Part shown: positions 8,425 to 15,075 of the stretch, one piece after another
Numbering within the stretch: position 1 is the first letter of the stretch
Layout of the letters: each line of letters starts with the position of its first letter
Assembly: GCA_964360835.1 (NCBI GenBank)
Contig: CAYHYG010000014.1
Coordinates: 1-23,221, forward strand
DNA: 23,221 nucleotides
Reading direction: 5' to 3'
Source: CAYHYG01 sp964360835
GTDB lineage: Bacteria; Patescibacteriota; Patescibacteriia; UBA1558; 2-01-FULL-52-15
Notes under the pieces: generated by a model
Told to the model about the DNA's origin: nothing
The model's input: only the letters and a program-made list of their open reading frames with translations
The model's database searches: none
Position numbers and translations under genes: made by a program

Positions 8425-9135
8425 TCACCAGCCGGGTTCGGAAAGTTCCTGAATCCCGATAGCGATGATGGTATTGTGATCTGAAGGGCCAAACACCACC
8501 ACCATATCACCCCGTTCAATACGAGCACCACGAGACAGACGCGTCTGAGGTACGATAACCACGCGATATGGCTCCTGGCGTTCTGTCTCCATCTGGAAAC
8601 CGTCTTTCATTATCAGGGTTACCATGCCACGGTGAACTTTGTCTAAACGCCTATGACCAACATCACGGTACATCGGGCCGGCAAATGGAAGATGACCTTT
8701 TTCTGCGATATGAAATAATTTCTGATGCAGAGTCGTCTGCGAAACAACCACGCCACCACAAAGGACTAGGACAGTAAGTCCCAAAACTGAATAAAGCAAG
8801 GGCCGACGGTAAGCGAAGGAATATCGCCGGACCAATAATTCTAGAATCAATATGAAGGCAATGATTAGAACAATCAAAACCCAGGGTAGAGAGTAGAGAA
8901 ACTCATACCAACCGAGTAGACCAAATGAAGGCACAAACCAAACGCCGGTCTTCTGCGTCATAAAAATGATGAAACTGATCAGATACAACAGCGCCGCTGC
9001 CACGATAAAGCCACCGATAGCCACTAGTATTCCTTGTAAGACAAAATGCCAGCGCGGTCGCATCTTTAGCTGACCTTCTTTGATGGCTTGTAAAATATTT
9101 TCTTCTATTCCTAGTTTTCTATCTTCTTGATTCAT
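8425..9135 (-). CDS. Membrane protein cotranscribed with ECF sigma factor, possible anti-sigma factor
   Basis: A 236-residue protein with a cytoplasmic N-terminal region (1-30), three predicted membrane helices (about 33-59, 82-101 and 113-132) and a C-terminal domain of about 100 residues rich in beta strands. The gene starts inside the end of the ECF sigma gene (17-nt overlap), so translation is probably coupled. Membrane proteins encoded this way often hold the sigma factor inactive. The N-terminal part lacks a zinc-binding HxxxCxxC motif, so it is not a ZAS-type anti-sigma factor. Its role as regulator is inferred from context. Confidence 0.6.
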   Translation of the reverse strand: MNQEDRKLGIEENILQAIKEGQLKMRPRWHFVLQGILVAIGGFIVAAALLYLISFIIFMTQKTGVWFVPSFGLLGWYEFLYSLPWVLIVLIIAFILILELLVRRYSFAYRRPLLYSVLGLTVLVLCGGVVVSQTTLHQKLFHIAEKGHLPFAGPMYRDVGHRRLDKVHRGMVTLIMKDGFQMETERQEPYRVVIVPQTRLSRGARIERGDMVVVFGPSDHNTIIAIGIQELSEPGW

Positions 9136-9691
9136 ACCCTTGGTCTAATTGGCTGATTAATTGCTTTAATTTATTTTTGCCGCGATTCAGACGCACGCCG
9201 ACGGTCGAGACAGGAATTTTCAAAATTTCGGCTATCTCCTGATATTCCATCTCTTCATAGTAATACAACACCAAGGCTTCCCGATATTTCGCAGGCAATT
9301 TGTCCAGACACCGGTCCAGCATGGCTCGTAATTCATTGGTTGTGGCTTGACGATCAGCGGTTTCTCTGGCTACTGGATGAGGAAATAATAAATCAAAATC
9401 AAAGGGAAAAGACTTATCTCGGCCTTTTTTCTTGAGCGCGTTGATAAATTCGTTATGGGCGATACGGTAGATCCAAGGAGAAAAACGCCGACTGGTGTCT
9501 AAACTGCGAATGTTTGTATAAGCCTTGATAAAAACCTCCTGAACCACATCTCTGGCATCTTCGGTGTCAAACAAAAACTTACGAGCATAGCGCAGCATCT
9601 TGGCTTCATAACGTTCTATCAAAAAGCCGAACGACTCACCGTCGCCTTTTTGGACTTTCTTAGCAATGTCCTCATCGGTGATTTCAAGCAT
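9119..9691 (-). CDS. ECF-type RNA polymerase sigma factor
   Basis: A 190-residue sigma-70 family protein with only regions 2 and 4. Region 2 contains DTEDARDVVQEVFIKAYTNI (about 42-61) and the promoter-melting part FSPWIYRIAHNEFINALKKK (about 70-89). Region 4 contains LPAKYREALVLYYYEEMEYQ and the recognition helix of EIAEILKIPVSTVGVRLNRG (about 152-171). It directs RNA polymerase to a special promoter set, typically for envelope stress. The ATG at 9691 follows no strong Shine-Dalgarno site. It is cotranscribed with the overlapping membrane protein gene. The exact ECF group cannot be assigned by eye. Confidence 0.93.
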   Translation of the reverse strand: MLEITDEDIAKKVQKGDGESFGFLIERYEAKMLRYARKFLFDTEDARDVVQEVFIKAYTNIRSLDTSRRFSPWIYRIAHNEFINALKKKGRDKSFPFDFDLLFPHPVARETADRQATTNELRAMLDRCLDKLPAKYREALVLYYYEEMEYQEIAEILKIPVSTVGVRLNRGKNKLKQLISQLDQGYESRR

Positions 9692-9777
9692 AGAGGGGAT
9701 CCATAAGCTGTTTAGGATACTACAAGGGTCTTCATATTAGTATTTCAGTATAACAAAGACCTTCCCAATCTATATTA

Positions 9778-9806
9778 TTGACAAAATCACCAATTTATTG
9801 TAGTTT
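9778..9806 (+). promoter_or_regulatory. Possible promoter of the peptidoglycan-binding protein gene
   Basis: A perfect TTGACA (9778-9783), a 17-nt spacer and a weak TAGTTT (9801-9806). It lies about 64 nt upstream of the ATG at 9870, in the divergent gap with the sigma gene. Confidence 0.4.
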
Positions 9807-9869
9807 CTGAGAGCGTTTCCTCTAACCTCTACGCTCGTAAACCTAAAATAAGGAAGGAGAAAATAGTTC

Positions 9870-10235
9870 ATGATAAGCGAGCTCGACTGTTCGTTTCCAC
9901 CCTACCTCGAGGAAGGATCCACCGGGGAGGCGGTAGACGATCTTAACGTGATTCTTTGCATGCTCGGCTACGGCGAAGGTCTGGTGCGTGACAGCGCCTT
10001 CGGACCAATGACCGTTGCGGCCGTCAAACGCTTGCAGGAAGCCATCGGATTTGGCGGCGACGATGTCGACGGCAAATTCGGCCCTGGCACGCGCGCCGCG
10101 CTGAAAGCACAGACCGGGATCGATGTCTCCCTCGTGCCTGCCACCCGTCGTGCGGCCACCTACTGGTTCGGTGCTGGAGCTGACGAAAGTGGTCATCTCT
10201 GGCCTCCGGCCGATGAAGACCTCGACAGGGAATAA
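9870..10235 (+). CDS. Peptidoglycan-binding-domain protein without signal peptide
   Basis: A 121-residue protein with one PG_binding_1-type domain (about residues 12-86): GSTGEAVDDLNVILCMLGYG, then FGPMTVAAVKRLQEAIG, then VDGKFGPGTRAAL. The D..FGp.T..Av..Q and DG.fGp.T..AL pattern is typical. The family binds peptidoglycan stem peptides or serves as a targeting domain. No catalytic domain or signal peptide is present, so export is unexplained. Codons are strongly GC-rich compared with the flanks. GGAAGGAG lies 10-17 nt before the ATG and an intrinsic terminator follows, so it is a self-contained unit. Confidence 0.75.
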   Translation: MISELDCSFPPYLEEGSTGEAVDDLNVILCMLGYGEGLVRDSAFGPMTVAAVKRLQEAIGFGGDDVDGKFGPGTRAALKAQTGIDVSLVPATRRAATYWFGAGADESGHLWPPADEDLDRE

Positions 10236-10260
10236 CTGATCCGAGATCCGAAAAACCGTT

Positions 10261-10297
10261 CAGGCCGACCACTTCATGTGGCCGGCCTGTTTTTTTT
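10261..10297 (+). terminator. Intrinsic terminator after the peptidoglycan-binding protein gene
   Basis: Stem caggccgaccac / gtggccggcctg (12 bp, one wobble), loop ttcat, then eight T at 10290-10297. Confidence 0.95.
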
Positions 10298-10396
10298 ATC
10301 TCACATAGCTCTATTTCTTCCAATAATACACCAGCAGGGATAGTTCCTGAATTTTAGTCGTCTCATATTAAATCACGCATCTCGATCAAATCGCTC

Positions 10397-10510
10397 TTGG
10401 GGTTTGGCCCGCTTCGACAAGTCGAAGACGAGGCGAGGGTCGGGTGCTGTTCGAGCCCGAGGGAAAATCAAAGAAGATGAATAGCCCGAGGCGAGTTCAG
10501 TCAACCCCAA
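10397..10510. repeat. Intergenic element bounded by TTGGGGTT/AACCCCAA
   Basis: The gap 10298-10547 holds no gene. It contains this stretch with 8-bp inverted ends (10397-10404 and 10503-10510) and an inner self-complementary run (cttcgacaagtcgaag). It resembles a dispersed intergenic repeat; no other full copy is in the window. Confidence 0.5.
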
Positions 10511-10518
10511 AATTTTTG

Positions 10519-10542
10519 GATACTTTTGATTCCAAAAGTATC
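10519..10542 (-). terminator. Stem-loop after the methyltransferase gene
   Basis: A perfect 10-bp stem GATACTTTTG / CAAAAGTATC with a 4-nt loop, 5 nt past the methyltransferase stop on the minus strand. The following minus-strand sequence (CCAAAAATTTTGG) is AT-rich rather than a pure T run, so terminator strength is uncertain. Confidence 0.6.
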
Positions 10543-10547
10543 AAGAT

Positions 10548-11234
10548 CTACTTCTTCTGCAAATATGCTATCCAATAATTCCGCTTATACGTCTGATCAC
10601 CGAAATGATTGTAATTAGTTTTTTTATCGAGACTGACAATATGAAATAACTGGCTGTAAAACTTTTCAAAATCTTGTCGACTAAACACTCTCTCGATTAG
10701 ATCCATCTCCGGCATTACATAGGTATCTTCCTCTGGACCGGGATGCAGGCTCAATAAATTCTTGGCATTCTTGTCTCCATCTTTGCATAATGCTTTGACA
10801 AAAAAATAACCCCCTGGTTTCAAAACCCTATGAGCTTCACGCAGGTATATTTTTCGCTCTGGGGTTCTGAGAGAATTTGAAGCCATAACGTCGAGCAAGA
10901 CATCAAACACCTGATCCGCATACGGCCACGGCTCTCCCATAGAATGAACTTTATAATCAACCTCAAGTAAAACTTCATCTGCTCGCAAGCGTCCCAGATT
11001 TACTGCCGTAGAAGAAATATCAAAGGCTGACACCTCACAGCCCTGTTGGGCCAGAAAGTTGGCATTGCGTCCTGTGCCACAGCCAATATCCAGAACTTTC
11101 AAACCGTCAATTCCTAACTCTGCTTCTTTGCGCAAAAACTTCAAAAATCGTTTCAGATCATTTTGTGGTTCTGGATTTTTGGTCAGTAACAAAGGTTTAC
11201 GGTATTCTCGTTCCCAAGTTTCTCTTTGAGCCAT
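10548..11234 (-). CDS. Class I SAM-dependent methyltransferase
   Basis: A 228-residue protein with SAM motif I VLDIGCGTGRN (about 47-57), motif II FDIS at about 75-78, a motif IV-like VFDVLLDVMAS and post-motif AHRVLKPGGYFFVKAL. The Rossmann-type domain fills most of the protein; the C-terminal region (after about 165) is substrate-specific and unrecognised. The N-terminal WEREYRKPLL resembles TehB/thiopurine-type methyltransferases, but the substrate cannot be told. It is monocistronic on the minus strand, divergent from the GC-rich pair at 11353. Confidence 0.85.
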   Translation of the reverse strand: MAQRETWEREYRKPLLLTKNPEPQNDLKRFLKFLRKEAELGIDGLKVLDIGCGTGRNANFLAQQGCEVSAFDISSTAVNLGRLRADEVLLEVDYKVHSMGEPWPYADQVFDVLLDVMASNSLRTPERKIYLREAHRVLKPGGYFFVKALCKDGDKNAKNLLSLHPGPEEDTYVMPEMDLIERVFSRQDFEKFYSQLFHIVSLDKKTNYNHFGDQTYKRNYWIAYLQKK

Positions 11235-11281
11235 ATCATATAACCATACGACCTAAAACTCAGACCGTCAATTTACGAGAA

Positions 11282-11310
11282 TTGACAGCGGATTTGTATT
11301 ATTGTATAAA
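11282..11310 (+). promoter_or_regulatory. Near-perfect sigma-70-type promoter of the GC-rich two-gene cassette
   Basis: TTGACA (11282-11287), a 17-nt spacer and TATAAA (11305-11310). The start codon follows about 42 nt later, with GGAGG at 11341-11345. Confidence 0.85.
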
Positions 11311-11352
11311 TAGCAGTCATTCGTTCACATCAAAAAAACCGGAGGCAGCAAA

Positions 11353-11565
11353 ATGAGCTATATGTTCAGAATCGCTGTTGGTTCAGAGATCATTACCGAC
11401 GCAAAGGTTAGCCAGGCTATCGCTCCTCAATTGGCCCAAGCCTTAGCCATGCCGTGGCCAGCTGACAGCAGCGGTTCATCAAAAGATAATGTTCGTATCT
11501 CGCTGAAAAAGAGCGAACAGGCGTCAGAACTGTCAACTCCACCGACTCAGAAAAGGAGAAGCTAA
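11353..11565 (+). CDS. Small protein of unknown function, first gene of a GC-rich pair
   Basis: A 70-residue protein with no family I recognise. The first 35 residues could form a helix (SQAIAPQLAQALAMPW); the rest is polar, Ser-, Lys- and Thr-rich and probably disordered, ending in QKRRS. GGAGG lies 7 nt before the ATG. The stop overlaps the start of the next gene (TAATG at 11563-11567), a translational-coupling arrangement. The strong promoter, Shine-Dalgarno site and shared terminator support it as a real gene. Confidence 0.65.
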   Translation: MSYMFRIAVGSEIITDAKVSQAIAPQLAQALAMPWPADSSGSSKDNVRISLKKSEQASELSTPPTQKRRS

Positions 11566-11858
11566 TGTCAATCCAGATCAGCACGACAAGCGAGTTTCAA
11601 ACGGCCATCGCCGCTGGCCAGCTGGAAGCTGCGGAAACGTGGCTCAATGGTATCCGCCTCAACCCAGAGAACTGGCCTCAGTACGATGCCCGCTGGCTCG
11701 ATCACCGCGAACGAGAGCTGTTCCGGGCTCTGTGCAAGGCGCATTATTGGTCCGGTGCCAAACGCATCGTCGAGGTCACGGCCGATCCGACCTCCAAGAT
11801 CGGGCGGCTGAATCGTCTGGAGGAACTGAGTGGTCTGAAGTACGACCAGGTCAGCTGA
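11565..11858 (+). CDS. Small protein of unknown function, second gene of a GC-rich pair
   Basis: A 97-residue, probably all-helical soluble protein with many Trp, Glu and Arg residues (FQTAIAAGQLEAAETWLNGI, then RWLDHRERELFRALCKAHYW). The repeated helix-turn-helix spacing is reminiscent of TPR-like helical pairs, but no family is recognised. AGGAG precedes the ATG, which overlaps the upstream stop codon. Codon use is strongly GC-rich. A stem-loop terminator follows 15 nt after the stop. Confidence 0.7.
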   Translation: MSIQISTTSEFQTAIAAGQLEAAETWLNGIRLNPENWPQYDARWLDHRERELFRALCKAHYWSGAKRIVEVTADPTSKIGRLNRLEELSGLKYDQVS

Positions 11859-11873
11859 AGCCGATCAACCCCG

Positions 11874-11905
11874 AAGGGTCACCGCGTATGACGCGGTGAC
11901 CCTTT
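11874..11905 (+). terminator. Intrinsic terminator after the GC-rich pair
   Basis: A perfect 14-bp stem aagggtcaccgcgt / acgcggtgaccctt with loop atg, followed by a short T-containing run (tcaatttta). Confidence 0.85.
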
Positions 11906-12007
11906 CAATTTTATAGACCTTCATTGGTCATTGCGACCCTGAGCGCCGCCGAAGGGGAGGCAATCTCCTTGGCACACATTAAATTAAAAATGAATAAATT
12001 TTGATAA

Positions 12008-12027
12008 CCAAAAAACCGCTCCGGCGG
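12008..12027 (-). terminator. Intrinsic terminator after the ferric-reductase-like gene
   Basis: On the minus strand, CCGC-CGGA-GCGG is followed by TTTTTT, 26 nt past the stop of the gene at 12054. Confidence 0.75.
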
Positions 12028-12053
12028 CTTGATTCAAATCTATGGTCTAATTT

Positions 12054-12740
12054 TTATTTTTTTGACTTCTTACCGGGGAACAACATAACCAAAACCCGCA
12101 TGACCAATACCAATATTATAAACAACGCGGAGACTAAGGTGATGGTAGCTAAACCATAAGCATAATTATCCGGACGAAACCAGCCACCCCAACCCATCAG
12201 GGCCACATGAAATAGGACAAAAACATAAGCCAAATATCCCATGCGTTGCAGAAACAGCCATTGCTCCGGATGCATATGTTTCTGCATTGGTGGTAACGAA
12301 GTAATGGAAATACCAGTAAAAATTAAAAAAGCCAAGATGCCAAACAGCATGGAACTCTCAGCCATAAATGTCAGCTTCTGAGTATCGCCATCAAAGAATC
12401 TGCCATAATAGGCAGGGGTAAAAATTAGAAGCGAGATAAGGGCATGGATAGCTGCGACACCAAAACCAACGACCCCTAGGTGCTTGCGTAAATAGAGATG
12501 TGGTACGTAGGTCTTGGGCCAGAAGCGAGCTAAAGGTCCGAGGATAAATGACAAACCTATCAAGACCGCACTCGTCAGAGCAAAGGCTTTGTTGCTCAAA
12601 TAAAGCGGCAGATGGTCAAGTGACGCTGAGCGTACTACCACGTACCGTAGATAGACATAACCTAGGGATAATCCAAAAACGATAATAAATATCTTGAGCG
12701 TTTTACCCCAACTGACACTTTTCCCCTGGGTAGGATTCAT
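12054..12740 (-). CDS. Ferric-reductase-like transmembrane protein (MsrQ-like heme protein)
   Basis: A 228-residue protein with about six membrane helices and the ferric reductase-like transmembrane layout. Candidate heme ligands are H87 (LRKHLGV), H99 (AAIHALIS) and H178 (VLFHVALMG), with the LQRMGYLAYVFVLFH segment typical of the family. MsrQ-type members pass electrons from the quinone pool or flavin to a periplasmic partner. No msrP-like gene is adjacent, so the partner is unknown. No FAD/NAD-binding domain is fused, matching MsrQ rather than full ferric reductases. It has its own terminator. Confidence 0.8.
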   Translation of the reverse strand: MNPTQGKSVSWGKTLKIFIIVFGLSLGYVYLRYVVVRSASLDHLPLYLSNKAFALTSAVLIGLSFILGPLARFWPKTYVPHLYLRKHLGVVGFGVAAIHALISLLIFTPAYYGRFFDGDTQKLTFMAESSMLFGILAFLIFTGISITSLPPMQKHMHPEQWLFLQRMGYLAYVFVLFHVALMGWGGWFRPDNYAYGLATITLVSALFIILVLVMRVLVMLFPGKKSKK

Positions 12741-13284
12741 ATAGAGATATTATAGCAAAAAAACAGCTTCCTATGAACCTGTTCTAGTTTAACCCGCATG
12801 GATCCCTCCGATACTTTTTAATTTGTCCTTCGACAAGCTCAGGACACCCTCTTTTTAATTTTTATGGATGGGTGGCGGACCGGACCCATTCGACTTCGCT
12901 AAGGGTCTCTATTCTCAAATGTAATTTATTAAACTTAGTCTGTTGTCACTGCTGAAAACTGCGATGTACCCGCCATCGCGTCAGACGCGATGGCGGACCG
13001 GACGAGACTTCCTTCGACTCCCCTTCGCAAGCTCAGGGTCGCTCAGGATAAACTTCTCGTCTCGTCCTCTTTCTGAAATGTAATTTATAAAAATTAATCT
13101 ATCGTCTCTAGTATGAACTCTGACGTATCATCCGCCTCTGGCGGATGGCGGGCCACTGAAGTCTGGTGGAGCAAGTATAGCAACCTTTCAAGGGGTTTTG
13201 AAGCACTTTCCCTGAGGGCTATTTGAGCCAGATGGGTCGGGGTAAATGAGACAAAAGAGACAGTATAAAAGGAGAGATTATTGT
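12741..13284. repeat. Gene-free region built of imperfect direct repeats and palindromes
   Basis: About 540 bp with no credible gene. Two diverged direct copies are visible: 12912-12968 and 13071-13127, both starting TTCT.AAATGTAATTTAT, offset by 159 bp. Each is followed by a GC-rich palindrome: CCGCCATCGCGTC with its complement at 12970-12996 (27-bp perfect palindrome), and ATCCGCC-TCT-GGCGGAT at 13130-13146. 'cggaccggac' occurs twice (12877-12886 and 12995-13004). The segment cttcgacaagctcaggaca near 12827 is of a type common in intergenic repeats. It separates the core-like genes from the accessory island. Confidence 0.7.
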
Positions 13285-13980
13285 CTAAAATAGATGGTCG
13301 GGACTAATACCTAAGCGAGTTAGCTCAATTGAAAGATGTTTAGCTCCATACCAGGCTTGCTGATGACAGTCTTTAAATCTTTTGGTCGAACCACATAGAC
13401 AAGAACGCTTAGCACTGGGCCTTTTTATTTGTTTATAGCAAAGAGATCGTATCGGATCATTTAGAAATGACGGACGGACTTCAAATATTTCCTCTGGGCT
13501 AAGAATAGGCTTATTCTCACCATAAAATTCTAATATGCCTAAAAGACCATGGTTATAATCTCCCCAAGGCCACCTCTGATATTTCTCGTAAAAGGTAAGC
13601 GAGAATAAATATGGAACAACAAGTTTTTCAATATACATCAATAAATTAAAATCCCCAGGGAAAAAGTCTCTTTCCATGGGTCTAGCACATAGGCAGGCTG
13701 TACCATCAATATTTTTATGTAACGTTCGAAGATCAATTATCTGATACTTATCTGCAATTGCTTCAGTTTTACCTCCAATTTCATAGAGCGCAGGGATACG
13801 GTTTGACTGAGGGTTAGCGCTGGTAATCTTTATATTATAAATACCACTAATCATCTCCGCCTCGTACTGAGCGTGCATATCTAGAGCTCCCTCGATGATT
13901 TGAAAAGAAGATCCACTCAGCCCAGGATATCTTTGCTTTACATTGGCTATTTCAGAAGCTGTGAAATCACGAACTGACAT
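13285..13980 (-). CDS. Ubiquitin E2-like domain fused to a C-terminal SEC-C zinc motif
   Basis: A 231-residue protein, third gene of the SLATT-TIR operon, starting 6 nt after the TIR gene ends. Residues 1-165 resemble the prokaryotic E2 (UBC) fold: a YNIKI strand, IPALYEIGG, then HKNIDGTACLC (88-98). That last run matches the eukaryotic E2 pattern HPN....G.ICL and puts the candidate catalytic cysteine at C96. VVPYL and W137...H144 match the W/H-containing helix seen in bacterial E2s. Residues 192-206 (RSCLCGSTKRFKDCH) are a SEC-C-type zinc knuckle. E2-like proteins in defence loci conjugate or prime the signalling enzyme. No E1 or deubiquitinase is nearby. The E2 call is motif-based. Confidence 0.6.
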   Translation of the reverse strand: MSVRDFTASEIANVKQRYPGLSGSSFQIIEGALDMHAQYEAEMISGIYNIKITSANPQSNRIPALYEIGGKTEAIADKYQIIDLRTLHKNIDGTACLCARPMERDFFPGDFNLLMYIEKLVVPYLFSLTFYEKYQRWPWGDYNHGLLGILEFYGENKPILSPEEIFEVRPSFLNDPIRSLCYKQIKRPSAKRSCLCGSTKRFKDCHQQAWYGAKHLSIELTRLGISPDHLF

Positions 13981-13986
13981 GATTGT

Positions 13987-14574
13987 CTAATTAGTCACCC
14001 ATGGCTTTGGAGGGTTCTGAATTATAGTCGGTTGACTAGAGGCCAGTGTTGGTCTTGCGATTGGAATGGAAGTATTGTCTAATCTAATTTCGTCTTTTAG
14101 TTTACCATTCTGAAATGCCTCCTCGACCCATAGGCCTAGATTCTTTCTACCATTATCAATCTCCCAGTCGTAAGTCTTGTATATAGTAGACAAAAGCTTA
14201 CCATCATTAGTCATGACGTCATCGAGCGGATTCTTTCCCGTGGAGTCTGTTTGTTGATCTTGGGTTTTTATAGAATGGATTCTTAGACCTACAAAACCAT
14301 TTCCCCTCTCCAAGCTCTTTTTTATTTCATATTTAACCCATTTTCGCTCGGAAGTCTCAGCTCCAATCAAAACAACTGTTACAGAGGTGTTTTTCAACTG
14401 TTCGTTAATCCAACGTTTTACTGCCTCTTCTCCTTGTCTCTCAATCTTCTCCCACTCAACTCCATCTATAACACCATATTCATCTTCATTAGCTACTACG
14501 TCACAATTTCTCACCTGCCCGGCACGCCAAGCATCGCGCTCAAAATGGAAACTATAAAAGACTTTTCTTGCCAT
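13987..14574 (-). CDS. TIR-domain protein of MTH538/DUF1863 type
   Basis: A 195-residue protein. The N-terminus RKVFYSFHFERDAWRAGQVR is the hallmark of the MTH538 TIR-like family, and VTVVLIGAETSERKWVKYEI holds the WxxxE motif (W79, E83) containing the likely NAD-hydrolysing glutamate. GLRIHSIKTQDQ follows as a beta strand plus variable loop. The C-terminal 30 residues are Pro- and Thr-rich and likely flexible. In Thoeris such proteins (ThsB) make an NAD-derived signal that activates an effector. Here the gene starts 5 nt after the SLATT-like membrane gene ends, suggesting that protein as effector or partner. Toxin, signal maker or scaffold cannot be told from sequence. Confidence 0.88.
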   Translation of the reverse strand: MARKVFYSFHFERDAWRAGQVRNCDVVANEDEYGVIDGVEWEKIERQGEEAVKRWINEQLKNTSVTVVLIGAETSERKWVKYEIKKSLERGNGFVGLRIHSIKTQDQQTDSTGKNPLDDVMTNDGKLLSTIYKTYDWEIDNGRKNLGLWVEEAFQNGKLKDEIRLDNTSIPIARPTLASSQPTIIQNPPKPWVTN

Positions 14575-14579
14575 AAATT

Positions 14580-15008
14580 TTATCCAATAGTTATTGTTAA
14601 TTTTATATTAAAGTTAATATAGATAATCGCCAAGAATAAAAGTAGTAAAAGCCCGTAGAAGATAGTGAGGGTCTTAGAAAAAAGACACCTAAACCAGGTG
14701 TTTCTGTCCTCGTTATATTTTCTGGCATCCATGGAAAAATCAATCTGATTCAATTTCTTCCTAGCAACATCGTTATAGAGATCACGGTACATTCTCTCTT
14801 GTGATAGAAAGTAGCCATCCATCAACCAAAAGATCAAGATTGGGATCAATGCTATGAAAATAAATTTAGGATTTGAGTCCTTTGAAGCAAGTAAAGCCAA
14901 TAATGCTGCTACCAATGTAACAACCCACCCCTTTAATAAAAACAGGTTGCCAGCCATTCTGGTTATTACTCCCTGAATCATTTCTAAGTGTCTTATTTTG
15001 CTCTCCAT
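14580..15008 (-). CDS. SLATT-like membrane protein, candidate defence effector
   Basis: A 142-residue protein, first gene of the three-gene minus-strand operon. Two close hydrophobic helices (about 23-41 and 48-65) are followed by a charged amphipathic stretch with the family-like FLSQERMYRDLYNDVARKK, and a third hydrophobic helix lies at 111-132. This is the layout of SLATT-type 2TM effectors, which sit next to nucleotide-signal enzymes or TIR proteins and are thought to open membrane pores on infection. Its ATG lies 67 nt from the divergent LexA-like gene, so the two promoters share a short region. The family call rests on topology and neighbour. Confidence 0.65.
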   Translation of the reverse strand: MESKIRHLEMIQGVITRMAGNLFLLKGWVVTLVAALLALLASKDSNPKFIFIALIPILIFWLMDGYFLSQERMYRDLYNDVARKKLNQIDFSMDARKYNEDRNTWFRCLFSKTLTIFYGLLLLLFLAIIYINFNIKLTITIG

Positions 15009-15031
15009 ATAAGCCTAATGATTAATCGATT

Positions 15032-15060
15032 TTGACGACATTAAAATATAATGCTATAGT
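15032..15060 (+). promoter_or_regulatory. Promoter of the LexA-like gene in the divergent spacer
   Basis: TTGACG (15032-15037), a 17-nt spacer and TATAGT (15055-15060), 15 nt before the ATG at 15076, giving a near-leaderless or very short 5' UTR. On the other strand a possible TTGTTC...TATATT pair overlaps it and would serve the SLATT gene. No clear operator palindrome is seen beyond AATCGATT at about 15024-15031. Confidence 0.65.
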
Positions 15061-15075
15061 ACAGCTTAGAACAAT

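Noticed and set aside
8177..8428. 83-codon minus-strand frame between the sigma-linked gene and the secreted-protein gene
   Set aside because: It crosses a long palindromic repeat and shows no protein family features.
9843..10323. Minus-strand frames opposite the peptidoglycan-binding gene
   Set aside because: Shadow frames in GC-rich DNA; the plus strand has the domain match, ribosome site and terminator.
12741..13284. Possible CRISPR array in the repeat-rich gap
   Set aside because: Only two diverged direct copies about 159 bp apart, no regular short repeats with spacers and no cas genes.
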